From the NCBI GenBank assembly GCA_036426205.1, contig CM071573.1, positions 47,049,789 through 47,113,788 on the forward strand: a DNA stretch of 64,000 nucleotides. Reading direction: 5' to 3'. Numbering within the stretch: position 1 is the first letter of the stretch; each line of letters opens with the position of its first letter. The translations under genes and the position numbers were made by a program. A model generated the notes under the pieces. That model saw nothing but the letters and a program-made list of their open reading frames with translations. It did not search any database and was not told the origin of the DNA. This document shows, piece after piece, positions 1-9,827 of this stretch. This stretch comes from Ascaphus truei. Its lineage: Eukaryota > Chordata > Amphibia > Anura > Ascaphidae.

Positions 1-242
1 AATCTGTCATTATGCACACCAAATCTGTCACACTGCACCCAAATATGTCACACTACACCCCAAATCTGTCCCACAGCACCCCAAATATGTCACACTACAC
101 CCCAAATCTGTCACACTGCACAAAAATATGTCACACTGCACCCCAAATATGTCACACTGCACCCCAAATATGTCACACTACACCCCAAATATGTCACACT
201 GCACCTGTCACATTGCAACCAAAAATCTGACACACTGAACCC
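1..242. repeat. Minisatellite, about 20-bp unit
   Basis: The opening of the window is a tandem array of a roughly 20-base unit built around CACCCCAAATATGTCACACT, with small variations (AATCTGTC versus AATATGTC). About eleven units are visible and the array continues beyond the left edge. The open frame through it follows the repeat and is not a gene. Confidence 0.9.
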
Positions 243-1123
243 CAATTACGCTGCCATCGGCAGTATTTACTTAAAGAAGTTCCCCTTTAAATGTAGAGGA
301 AGCAAGGGGGTCTCCGGAGCTCAACAGCATTGATTTCCACTCTGGGGACCCCCTGCTCCCTCAGCCACTTACCAGAGATGTCACCGCTGGTACTCCCTGG
401 TACTCGCTGGTACTCCCTGGTACTCCCTGGTACTTGCTGGTACTCCTTAGTACTCGCTAGGTTAAAAAAACGGCCTGTGTTAATCTGGGGACCCCCATTT
501 TCAAGAGACACCTCTGTAGGGGGTGCCGGTATCGCTGTGCAGGCAGCAGCTCCGTGCTAGGTGGGGCTATTAAAATAACATGTTTTAAATGTCTCGTTCC
601 AGTGGGCCAATAGGAAGCTGTGACATCATCTCTTGCGAGTTCCAATTGGCCTGCATGACCATGACATTTAAACCTGCAGAGAGATACCCCCCCCCCGTCC
701 CTATGGAGGTATCTCTGTAAATAGGGGGTCTGAAATTAACACAGCTCAGCTCCTGAAACCCCCAGCTTCAATCCTGTATCAAAAAACCAGGAGTACCGCT
801 TTAAAGGCTTATACCTCAGGAGTCCTCGCTCCTTTTTTCTACCAGAAAAATATACAAATTAAACAAAAACACAGTTTAGCAAAATGTGTCCAAAAATGAT
901 GGCAATCCTTATAAATGTTAGTAGGTTCAATTACAGCTCAAAGACAGTACATATTCCATTTTAGATTTAATATTACGAAAGGTGTACTGTACAGTGCTTG
1001 TGCCAGAAAAAGGATTAGAAAATCATAGTTTATAAAATAAAAAAAGCGTAAAACAGAAAACCTGTACATTACCAGCAAATATGATGTAATACGGTGGGTT
1101 CTTCAAGGGGTCAAGAACAGAAA
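243..1123. other. Intergenic, no gene; one short 10-bp tandem repeat
   Basis: No coding signal is seen. Positions 388-460 hold about seven copies of a 10-base unit (TGGTACTCCC and variants). The segment near 295-360 shares the GGGGACCCCCTGCT-type block found near 1875 and, inverted, near 10870, so parts of this stretch are dispersed repeat. A run of nine C lies near 690. Confidence 0.6.
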
Positions 1124-1902
1124 GGGCCGTATTCTATTAGCCTTGATGAAATCGCTGCTAAATCGCAAGTTTGGCATGCTAGCGCCGGAGGTTTTGTCAG
1201 TTTAGTTATTATGGTACACTGGCGACACACTTTATTCGAGCTCGGCTAGTCCCACGAATTCGGGTATACCCGGGTGTATTGAGGTTTGTGACTGTTTTCT
1301 GCCCGAGTGCATTGAGTTATTTTCCGGCAGGGATTGAAGCATTTTATTCCCGCTGGCTGCAATACTGCACAGTACATATATATATACTGCATTACAATTC
1401 ATGAATTTATGCCATCTGGTAGACACGCGAAGCATTGCAGCCTATTAAATCCTAATCATTATCATTTAACAGATCAGCCGCCCATCAGCCAGGCATGAAC
1501 CCAGGCTGGGAAGGCAAATGCAACGGGGCTTGTCAGAGGTGAGGAGCGGCGCATTCCAGGTATCTGCCAGGTACATACCGGGTATTTGCTCGAATAAAGT
1601 GTGTCGGTGCAGTATTCAGAAAGACTCTGGTGCCATGTGATAGCAAAATGACCGAAACTTACGATGAGCAGCAATGTGATCTCGACCTCTCTCAAAAGGT
1701 CTCATCCGTGCGATCTGCAGCGATCTGGCCCAGCGGCAAAAAGAGATGCACAGAGTGAGCCGCCTCTCCCTGCACATATCTCACCAGTGATTGCAGGGTT
1801 TTAATAACATTTTTAATACTAGTGTGTGTGAGCAGGGGGTCTCAGGAGCAGAACCGTGTTGACTTCAGGTCCGGGGACCCCCTGCTTTCCGAGATACACC
1901 AA
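1124..1902 (+). mobile_element. Dispersed DNA-transposon-like repeat, copy A (interrupted)
   Basis: This segment matches, in inverse orientation, the segment at 10804-11131. Shared blocks include a GGCC-type start followed by TATTCTA and TAGCC, the block TTCAGAAAG, GATAGCAAAATGACC, CCTCTCTCAAAAG, and the block around GGGGACCCCCTGCTT. Copy A is longer because another element sits at 1217-1612. The ends resemble PIF/Harbinger-style GGCC termini, but no transposase is present and the class is a guess. A third, diverged relative lies at 15255-15500. Confidence 0.6.
1217..1612. mobile_element. MITE with TA target duplication, nested in copy A
   Basis: The ends are inverted repeats sharing CGACACACTTTATTCGAGC (left, near 1223) and its complement (right, near 1588-1606). 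TA lies on both sides (1215-1216 and 1613-1614). The paralogous repeat at 10804-11131 has a single uninterrupted TA before TTCAGAAAG at the matching place, so it acts as an empty site and fixes the boundaries at 396 bp. TA duplication with short inverted ends fits a non-autonomous Tc1/mariner-type element. No coding capacity. Confidence 0.72.
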
Positions 1903-2692
1903 AGGAATCCCTTTCGTAGGTATCTATGTACTACTCTATATGAAATAGATAGAATGCCCTAATTCCTCAGCTGTAGTGCTAGCAACACAGCACTGTGCTG
2001 AAATTAACACTATCAGCAAACTTACCGTATCAAGTATACAGTTTACTTTCAGTAACTACAACCTAGATCCACTGATAACACACTGTTTTCTATGAACATA
2101 CGTGTTAAATATATACCAATATTCCCATAACCTGTTTAACACAGGAGGTGTTTTTACAAACAACCCCTTGAAATTTTTACCATCAGCCAACCACGGCACC
2201 TTGTCCTATGCTAATATACAGCTACATACACTAAACAGGGATACAGGGGACGGACTCCTACAGTGGAGCATTGGTCATATATGATAAGAATATAACCTTC
2301 ACAAACGAGGGATCAGGTGAAACTATCTAAAACAAAAATAAGTTACGCAGAAGGATCTACATCTATCCATCTGTATATACCAAGGACACGAGAACCTCAA
2401 ACAAACACACGGGGATTAGAAGCATAAGAGAAAAAAATAAAAAATAAAAGGGACATATCTATTTCATATAGAGTAGTACATAGATACCAAAGGAGAGGCA
2501 TTGTAGAGATCGAATAGACTTTAGTTGTCTATTTTTATTTTGAGTATATAGATCACCACTATATACTGTTTTAACTACACGATTGACACATTAATATGAA
2601 ATAAAGTTAACTTCACCCACTACATTCACCCCTGACCGTATATATTATAAAGGTCTGCGGTGCGCCTACGAAAGGGATTCCTTTGGTGTATT
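1895..2692. repeat. Inverted-repeat (snap-back) segment
   Basis: The left arm reads ACACCAAAGGAATCCCTTTCG then TATCTATGTACTACTC and continues to about 1950. The reverse complements appear on the right as two separated pieces at about 2458-2488 and 2664-2692. The right arm is split by about 175 bp of AT-rich sequence. This looks like a palindromic element whose right arm later received an insertion. The open frame between the arms has no recognisable product. Confidence 0.6.
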
Positions 2693-3848
2693 TCCTTTGA
2701 TACACTTTTCTAGCTATTTCAACCCATCCCAAACTTAATGGTATTTTACCATCTGCAGGATTAATCAGCTTCCACAACCATGATGTTGGTTTTGTGGATA
2801 TAACGCTGCTGCAGTGAGGGTGTTTTGAACTGTGTGTATATTTTCACCCCTCCTTGTTTTGTTCTGCCTTATAACAGCAGCTGATTTACGTCTGCTGTTT
2901 GCATCAAACCATCCCCTCTTTTATGTTTGTTTGTTGTCACACTGCAGTATATTCGTTGCTTTATATCGCACATTTTATTAAGGGGCTATAACTGGATACA
3001 GACTAGATCCGTGCCCCAGAGCCAGTTATCACACTTTGTGAGCTCTTGTGCCCAATATACACTACTGTCATCACTTAGGCAGTGAGTCAACATCCATCTA
3101 CTATATACCCAGTATCTTCAAGAGGTATATACATGTGTAAGATCAGTCCCATGTTACCTGTTTTATTTACACAGGCTTTTTAAACATTTTTATTGCTGCA
3201 CTAGGAGGTTTACTCTCATATATGGGTTTCTTCTCTGCCATTAGTCAGTCTGGTTAGATTTTGATCAACCACCTAGTTTGCAGTTTAAGGACTAATTAAT
3301 GTTGTCTGTTTTTTGTGTTTTGTCACCAATGTCAGTTGGATTTTTGGTTCTAATGTTTTGACAATTATTTTAACTAGTTGAATTAAAAGATTACATTTTA
3401 AATCATTCATCTTTACACTATCACATACAACGAGTGCTGTCAAAAAGGGTGCTTTTGTTTTCTAGTATTAATGTTCAACCCATCCCTAGGCAGCACGCTC
3501 TTTCCAACAAGGGGTTTCAAGAGCGAGGTTTCCTCCACCACAGCATCACTACGAATTGTACTGAACATTCATTATTTTAGTTAATGGTAATCTGTAATGA
3601 TACCGAATAAAGTATTTGTTCCATCAATAGAAGAAAAAATAATAATTTTGTGGTTTCACGAGAAGGAAACAGGTATTAGCTGAGATATTAGGGTTCACCC
3701 AATATACACACTTATTTTAAATAATTGTGTGAACTTTAATGTAACAGAATTTGTTTCTTTGCAGTAATGAGACAACAAACAAAATGTGTAATAATGTGTA
3801 TTCCCAGCCTCCAGCAGAAGGGAAAAGGAGCAGCTCAGTAAGTAACGA
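2693..3848. other. Intergenic, no gene seen
   Basis: AT-rich sequence with short scattered open frames only. I see no splice-consistent exon, RNA gene or clear repeat here. It precedes the first V segment by more than 1 kb. Confidence 0.5.
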
Positions 3849-4045
3849 CACTGACACTGATGGGCACTGAGTTTGAGTTGGGGAATCTGGTTCAATTCCT
3901 GGTGTTGGCTCCTTGTGACCTTGGTCAAGTCACTTTATTTCCCTGTGCCTCGGGCACCAGGCTTTACAGAGCAGGACTGTGTCTGTAAAGAGCTATGTAA
4001 AAATGGCAGCCCTATACAAGAACAAACAATTATTATTATTAATAC
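3849..4045 (+). mobile_element. tRNA-derived SINE (MIR/Deu-like core)
   Basis: A tRNA B-box-like motif GGTTCAATTCC lies at 3889-3899. It is followed by a core resembling the conserved middle of MIR/CORE or Deu SINEs (CCTTGTGACCTTGGTCAAG then TCACTTTATTTCCCTGTG), and the segment ends in an ATT-rich tail near 4030. The open frame that starts inside it is chance. Confidence 0.7.
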
Positions 4046-4204
4046 AGCAATATGGAAATTAATCTTGTTTTTAACTACTAATCCTAAACAACTAAAAGGG
4101 ATTAATACATATGTTGTATCACAATGTATACATTATATTGTCAGAAGAGACATATGGAGGAAATGTGTTGATGTCCCAAATAATTCCCGGTGTAGTTTGT
4201 CACT

Positions 4205-4783
4205 AATGTATTATACAGTTACCGTCTCATTATTCTCTAGCACCTGCTGTTCTGATGATGTTATATTAACATTTACTGTTTTTTTGCATGATGTTACAAT
4301 TGTTTTACCTTATACCTCTTAGACATGACTACATTGTAACCCCAAACTTCCCCCCTGAGCATGGGCTCACAAGAGAAGTGGTTATGGGGAACATTTATAA
4401 AGAAGAGGCAGCTGGGGGTGGGGGGAGATGCAGAAAGAGACTCAGCTTCCTGAGTGTGGGAGGAAACAACTTCTCTGAAATGTTCTGTGTATAACAAGCA
4501 AACCCTGAAACGACAGAGAGACAGGGGAGACAGAGGCACCTAGGGAGGACAGGGCAGTTGCCTATATTCAGAAAGGGAAGATACACAGAGACATCCTAAG
4601 ATCCAATCTTATGCAAAGGAAGGAATGTAACTTTTTATATAGGTCACTCGGAGCTGTAAGGAAATGATACTTTGTTCTTCCGAATGTGATACATTTTATA
4701 GGAATGATATTCTTTATTTAATCACAAACATGTTGTCTGCTTTTGTTCTAGGATAATTTAATATCAGAATCTTCATCCGTGAA
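4205..4783 (+). promoter_or_regulatory. Upstream region of V segment 1 (duplicated promoter block)
   Basis: This block is repeated almost unchanged upstream of the second V segment (8535-9085), so it duplicated together with the gene. An octamer-like ATGCAAA (4611-4617), which is seven of eight bases of the inverted octamer, sits 173 bp before the start codon and is preserved in the second copy at 8916-8922. No clear TATA box was seen. Which parts act as promoter is inferred only from position and conservation. Short open frames on both strands here are not genes. Confidence 0.5.
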
Positions 4784-5509
4784 ATGAGGAAGAGACACTT
4801 CTTGCTGCTTTTGGTGCTGAACTTTGTCCCATGTAAGACTGAGGCACAGGGGCGGTAATGATGGGACTGTTTGGGGTCACACTAAGAAGAAAGTGGTCAG
4901 TGCGGGGTACAGGGAGATAAAGGGGCTGAGCTCACTCGCAGCCAGGGTTAGATTGTAATAACAATGTAAGGTGATATCTGAAGTCACACAGGGAATGAGC
5001 AGCAGTGAATAAGTGAGTCTGAGGCACAGAGAGGCAAATTCTGATCTTATGCAGAGTCCTGATATTCCCTGGAAGCTTTGTCTTTCCTTTGGGGGTTCTT
5101 TGTGTACATTATTTCCACTACAGGCAGAAGGGATATAATGTGAATTATATTGCTTTTTCTACACATCTGTACCCCCTCTTCCCCGTGTCTCAATGTTTCT
5201 CCTACAGGTTTATGTTATGGGGTGCAAGTCACTCAAGAACAGAAGCTCCTTATAGTCCAGACTGGAAAGACAGTTAATCTTCACTGCCAACAGAATGACA
5301 GTAGCTACCACAAAATGTTCTGGTACCAGCAGAAGCCAGGAGAGGGTCTGGAGCTCATGGTTTATTCAGTAGATGAAGCGTCTGGTGATATGGAGGAGAA
5401 ATTCAAAGCCAGATGGAGTCTGAATAGAACTCACCTTCTGAATTCTACTCTGTGTTTGACATCAGCAGAGTCTCAGGATGCGGCGGTGTACTTCTGTGCA
5501 GTCAGTAAA
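4784..5509 (+). CDS. T-cell receptor V gene segment 1 (TRBV-like)
   Basis: This encodes the variable domain of a T-cell receptor chain, probably beta, expressed on T cells after V(D)J joining. The leader exon is 4784-4832 (hydrophobic, MRKRHFLLLLVLNFVP). A GT donor follows at 4833, the acceptor AG ends at 5207, and the V exon is 5208-5509; the split codon encodes Cys. The V exon has the Ig-fold landmarks: first Cys in VNLHCQQND, core Trp in MFWYQQKPGEG, and the final DAAVYFC with second Cys at 5495-5497. It ends CAVSK directly at a recombination heptamer. No stop or frameshift was seen, so it looks functional. The beta assignment rests on the 23-bp RSS, similarity to the neighbouring CASS-ending segment and the trypsinogen genes downstream; CAVS alone would also fit an alpha or delta V. 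Confidence 0.85.
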
Positions 5510-5548
5510 CACAGCCACAGATACAAGAGCAGCGGTGAGCTGAAAACC
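5510..5548 (+). promoter_or_regulatory. 23-bp-spacer recombination signal of V segment 1
   Basis: The heptamer CACAGCC (5510-5516) begins immediately after the V exon. A spacer of exactly 23 bases follows (5517-5539), then the nonamer CTGAAAACC (5540-5548). RAG1/RAG2 would cut at the heptamer edge. The first four heptamer bases, which matter most, match consensus. The last three are non-consensus (GCC versus GTG). Confidence 0.88.
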
Positions 5549-5691
5549 TGCAGCTCAGCACTGCTCATAGGGACAGTTACATGGGGAGGGAGTCAAGGTA
5601 CTGTACATCCCTGTTACACCTTCAGGGGGAGCTATTACTGCACTAGAGGTAATGTAATATTGTATTCTATAGTGTAATACAGATTATTTAA

Positions 5692-5832
5692 GTAATAATC
5701 CCTGAAGAACAGGGCATTAAGGGCCAATAATGCCCTGGCTGGAAAAGTTGAAGGCCCGAGGCGAAGCCGAGGGACTTTAACCCAGCCAGGGCATTATTGG
5801 CCAGTAATGCCCTGTTCTGAGGGGATTATTAC
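5692..5832. repeat. Long hairpin (palindromic MITE-like) element
   Basis: Two arms of about 50 bp face each other. The left runs from GTAATAATCCC through ACAGGGCATTA to ATGCCCTGGCTGG; the right is its complement, ending GGGGATTATTAC. The loop contains a second small palindrome around GGCCCGAGGCGAAGCCGAGGG. It may form the left end of a larger element reaching about 7350, because related GGGCATTAC blocks recur at 7197-7278. Confidence 0.75.
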
Positions 5833-6427
5833 TATTATAGGCTAAATGTGGGCTTTTTTCATAAGTAATAGACACTTTTGTATAGTTATATAGATTTTTT
5901 AATTAATATAAAATGGTAAATACATGAAACCACCCCTATATACGCTTACACTGCAGATATCTATATCCACACACTGCCGCCCCCTCTGTGTATACACACA
6001 CACACCAGCTCAACACACAACACAACAGCTCTATACACACACAAAACAAAACACAAAACAGCGCACAACGCTCATGGTGAGGTAAGAATGAACAATTTAT
6101 ATTAAAAACTAATTCAAGGTTCTGCGTAGATCAGATAAAGGTAAAACAGGCATGTAACTGTAACTATGACAGTTGTTACCACTCAGGTATCAGGACACAG
6201 GAGAAGGCTGCAGCGGATCACCCAATGTCAGGAATCTGCAGTCATATCAGGCAGTGCTTTCATCTGCTGGGCTCTTTAGATGCGGAGGGTTCCCTTTAGG
6301 CTTCCACGTAATCCAGGTAGATAAGTCCCAAGCTCCGTTTAGGAGTAGCTGGTAATCGAACTCTTCACTTAACCAGCAAAGTGATAGAATACTAAGGGTA
6401 CTAGTAGATCAATAAAAGTATAATTCC
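5833..6427. other. Intergenic, low-complexity CA-rich stretch, no gene
   Basis: AT-rich sequence followed by ACACAC-rich low-complexity sequence around 5985-6060. No exon or RNA gene could be supported. Confidence 0.5.
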
Positions 6428-6493
6428 AACTAGTTTCGTAGCAACTATAAAGGCCACTTCATCAGGGCCTTTATAGTTTCTACGAAACTAGTT
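6428..6493 (-). ncRNA. Palindrome containing a hammerhead-like core
   Basis: The segment is a near-perfect inverted repeat with 28-bp arms and a short loop. Read on the minus strand it contains CTGATGA (6465-6459), one extra A, a five-base-pair helix GTGGC/GCTAC closing a loop, then GAAAC (6437-6433), TA, GTT. That order matches a minimal hammerhead core with a two-base-pair stem III and cleavage after U. Stem I is weak, with only two clear pairs. It could equally be a decayed relic or a chance feature of the palindrome. Confidence 0.35.
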
Positions 6494-6639
6494 GTTTTGT
6501 TTTGTCTAGATTCAGGGTCTTGGACCACCCTATCACAGCATCAGACGCTCCTTATTGGTAACCTAGTTACATATACTCACTTGGGTATTAAGTGGTTAAT
6601 GCAATTTATTTCAATTTACTCTGTTTATTCATTATAGTT

Positions 6640-6873
6640 GCGCACTTGTACTGTGTTTTTCTTCTATACACACACACACACTGCTGCTACACACAAACTC
6701 TGCTGCTGCTGCTACACAGACACATACAACACAACAGCACAGGACACACACACACTCCTGCTACACCCATAAACACTGCTGCTCTAACTCTACACACAAC
6801 ACAGCACCTCTACACACAACACCTCTACACAAAACACAGCACCTCTACACACACAAACTGCTTCTACAACACA

Positions 6874-6938
<65 letters not shown>

Positions 6939-6945
6939 CAGCCAG
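6640..6945. repeat. CA/CTG-rich microsatellite region
   Basis: ACAC-rich sequence interspersed with CTGCTGCTAC blocks ends in a pure (CA)n tract at about 6878-6937 with a single G interruption. The threonine/histidine-rich open frame across it follows the repeat and is not a gene. Confidence 0.9.
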
Positions 6946-7185
6946 AAACAAACGGCAGACAGACACTCACTTGCTTTGCAGACTCTCTCTCCCCCACCCC
7001 ACCAATTCAACTGAATCTGCTCAGTTCACGGGAGTAAGGGGGAGGAGTCAACCCGTGGCTGATACTTCCTAACCAATCCCCTGCCCTGTCTCAGAGCTGT
7101 TCCTACTTTTAGACCAATCCCCTGCCCTGTCTCAGCTGTTCTGAAAGCTGAATGGCTGTGAATAATCACATTGAAATCAACACTT

Positions 7186-7290
7186 TGCAAGCAGCTAAAA
7201 TTCCGGGCATTACTAATTGGGTAATGCCCGGAATTTTAACCAATCAGAGGGCAGGAATTTCAATAATGCCCGGAATTTGACTGCTTTAGC
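7186..7290. repeat. Short perfect hairpin and related repeats
   Basis: A 17-bp arm AAAATTCCGGGCATTAC (7197-7213) pairs with GTAATGCCCGGAATTTT (7221-7237) across a 7-base loop. A further copy of the arm, ATAATGCCCGGAATTT, follows at about 7263-7278. It may be the right end of the element that starts with the hairpin at 5692. Confidence 0.7.
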
Positions 7291-7833
7291 CTATAATTTG
7301 AAATATAACATGCCCGCAACTGCTTATTCCAATTAAATAAGTAATTATTGTGATGATAAATTAATAATAGAAAGGCTCATAAAGTGACATGACAAATTTG
7401 TAACATTCAATAAACAGTACAGGCTGGGTTTATTTTTTACACATTTTGTAAAATGTATTTAACTTATTTTATTTATGAAAAAAATATTATCAGAAAATAT
7501 TCACTGAAACGCGGTTTCCATTGGAAAGTTCATCTTGGAATAAAGGATACACACCAATGTTAATGTTATAAACGGAAGCAAGTCATATTAGAACTGATTT
7601 CAGAAGACACACCCTGTGGAAACGAGTCCTCTGTCCAGCTGGACAATGCTGACAAAATAAACAATACCAGATATTAGTCACATGGGACCAGCATGCAAGT
7701 GAAATAAAAAGAACACAACAACGTTCCATAATACATGATATAAAAAGACATACGCTAATGAACAGTTACACTTAGTTACAGTCAAGCAAAACATTTTTTC
7801 CTCATGAAGCTGTGAATGAGTAAAGAATTCCAC

Positions 7834-8373
7834 AGGAATGGGACAGAATATAAGGAGAGGAATGGGGCAGAATATAAGGGAGAGGAATGGGGCAGAATAT
7901 AAGGGAGAGGAATGGGGCAGAATATAAGGGAGAGGAATGGGGCAGAATATAAGGGAGAGGAATGGGGCAGAATATAAGGGAGAGGAATGGGGCAGACAGA
8001 ATATACGGGAGAGGAAGTGGCGGCGAATATAAGGGGAGGAGTGGGCGAATATAAGGGGAATAGTGGGGGCAGAATATAGGGGAGGAATGGGGCAGAATAT
8101 AAGGGAGGAAAGGAATGGGCCCAGAATCACGAGGGGGAGGAGTGGGGCAGAATATAAGGGGAGGAGTGGGGCAGAATATATGGGGAGGAATGGGGCAGAA
8201 TATAAGGGGAGGAATGGGACAGAATATTTGGGGAGGAATGGGGCAGAATATAAGGGGAGGAATGGGGCAGAATATATGGGGAGGAATGGGGCAGAATATA
8301 AGGGGAGGAATGGGGCAGAATATATGGGGAGGAATGCGGCAGAATATATGGGGAGGAATGGGGCAGAATATAC
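7834..8373. repeat. Minisatellite between the two V segments
   Basis: The first part uses a 25-base unit (AATGGGGCAGAATATAAGGG plus AGAGG). After about 8065 the unit is 24 bases, and units with ATAAGG and ATATGG alternate, giving a 48-base higher-order period. Because 24 is divisible by three, open frames with an eight-residue period (GGMGQNIR) appear on the plus strand and matching ones on the minus strand. They are artefacts of the repeat. Confidence 0.92.
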
Positions 8374-8534
8374 AGTAGAGGCAACGTTTATTCTAACATT
8401 TGCCGTAAACTAGCCGGGTTACATTCTGGGTATGTGCTGGGTATGTGCTGGGTATGTTCTGGGCTAGTTTGAGGCACGTTTAAGGCATTTCTGCATTGAC
8501 TAACGACCCATAGGATTAACACAGCAGGGATTCC

Positions 8535-9085
8535 TTATGTATTATACAGTTACAGTCTCATTATTCTCTAGCACCTGCTGTTCTGATAATGATGTTACAG
8601 TAGTTTTACCTTATACCTCTTAGACATGACCACATTGTAACCCCAAATTTCCCCCTGAGCATGGGCTCACAAGAGAAGTGGTTATGGGGAACATTTATAA
8701 AACAGAGACAGTTGGGGTAGAGGGGAGGAGGAGATGCAGAAAGAGACTCAGCTTCCTGAGTGTGGGAGGAAACAACTCTCTGAAATGTTCTGTGTATGAC
8801 AAGCAACCCCTGAAACGGCAGAGAGACAGGGGAGTCAGAGGCACCTAGGGAGGACAGGGCAGTTGCCTATATTCAGAAAGGGAAGATACACAGAGACATC
8901 CTAAGATCCAATCTTATGCAAAGGAAGGAATGTAACTTTTTATATAGGTCACTCAGAGCTGTAAGGAAACGATACTTTGTTCTTCCGATTGTGATACATT
9001 TTATAGGAATGATATTCTTTATTTAATAACAAACATGTTGTCTGCTTTTGTTTCAGGATAATTTAATATCAGAATCTTCAGTGAA
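8535..9085 (+). promoter_or_regulatory. Upstream region of V segment 2 (duplicated promoter block)
   Basis: This is the counterpart of 4205-4783, nearly identical except for about 28 bp missing near 8590 and scattered substitutions. The octamer-like ATGCAAA is kept at 8916-8922, about 170 bp before the start codon. The promoter role is inferred. Confidence 0.5.
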
Positions 9086-9788
9086 ATGAGGAGGCGACAC
9101 TTCTTGCTGCTTTTGGTGCTGAACTTTGTCCCATGTAAGACTGAGGCACAGGGGCGGTAATGATGGGACTGTTTGGGGTCACATTAAGAAGAAAGTGGTC
9201 AGTGTGGGGTACAGGGAGATAAAGGGGCTGAGTTCACTTGCAGTCAGGGTTAGATTGTAATAACAATGTAAGGTGATGTCTGAAGTGAATAAGTGAGTCT
9301 GAGGCACAGGGGATAAAGTCTGATTTTATGCAGAGTCCTGATATTTCCTGTCAGCTTTGTCTTTCCTTTGGGGGTTCTTTGTATACTTTATTTCCACTAC
9401 AGGCAGAAGGGATACAATATTGGTTATATTGTTTTTACTATACATCTGTACCCCCTCTTCCCCGTGTCTCCATGTTTCTCCTACAGGTTTATGTTATGGG
9501 GTTCAAGTCATTCAGGAACCAAAGCTCCTTCTAGTCCAGACTGAAAAGTCAGTTGATCTTCACTGCCAACACAATGACAACAGCTACTACAATATGCTCT
9601 GGTACCAGCAGAAGCCAGGAGAGGGGCTGAAGCTCATGGTTTTGTCAATAAATGCTAATGAGGAAAATATGGAAGAGGCATTTAAATCTAGGTGGAACCT
9701 AAAGAGAAGTGAAGTGCTGAAATCTACCTTGATACTCACATCAGCAAACATTGAGGACTCAGCTTTGTATTTCTGTGCATCCAGTATA
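9086..9788 (+). CDS. T-cell receptor beta V gene segment 2
   Basis: The leader exon is 9086-9134 (MRRRHFLLLLVLNFVP, one residue different from segment 1). The intron is 9135-9486 and the V exon 9487-9788. Landmarks are the first Cys in VDLHCQHND, core Trp in MLWYQQKPGEG, and IEDSALYFC with second Cys, ending CASSI directly at the heptamer. CASS is the classic beta-chain V ending. No stop or frameshift was seen, so it looks functional. Leader, intron and upstream block are almost identical to segment 1, while the V exon is more diverged, most clearly between the core Trp and the RW motif. It duplicated from or with segment 1 as a unit of about 1.3 kb, spaced 4.3 kb apart. Confidence 0.9.
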
Positions 9789-9827
9789 CACAGCCACAGA
9801 GAGCTAAGCAACAGCCAACACAAAACC
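9789..9827 (+). promoter_or_regulatory. 23-bp-spacer recombination signal of V segment 2
   Basis: Heptamer CACAGCC (9789-9795), exactly 23 bases of spacer (9796-9818), then nonamer CACAAAACC (9819-9827). The nonamer is close to the consensus ACAAAAACC. Both V segments use the same non-consensus heptamer ending. Confidence 0.9.

Noticed and set aside
4250..4290. CTGATGATGTTATATTAACA as a third hammerhead core
   Set aside because: CTGATGA is present, but no stem II followed by GAAA and no GUH were found in range.
3873..4322. 149-residue plus-strand open frame before the first V segment
   Set aside because: Begins inside a SINE and runs into non-conserved upstream sequence; not preserved in the duplicated block upstream of V segment 2.
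6592..7014. Threonine/histidine-rich open frame
   Set aside because: Translation of CA-rich microsatellite sequence.
7678..8130. 150-residue minus-strand open frame with SPLYSAPFLSLIFCPIP repeats
   Set aside because: Minus-strand reading of the minisatellite; no independent coding support.
8063..8413. Overlapping open frames with repeating GGMGQNIR or LPHSSPYI on both strands
   Set aside because: Produced by the 24-bp minisatellite, whose unit is divisible by three; mirror frames on the other strand confirm this.
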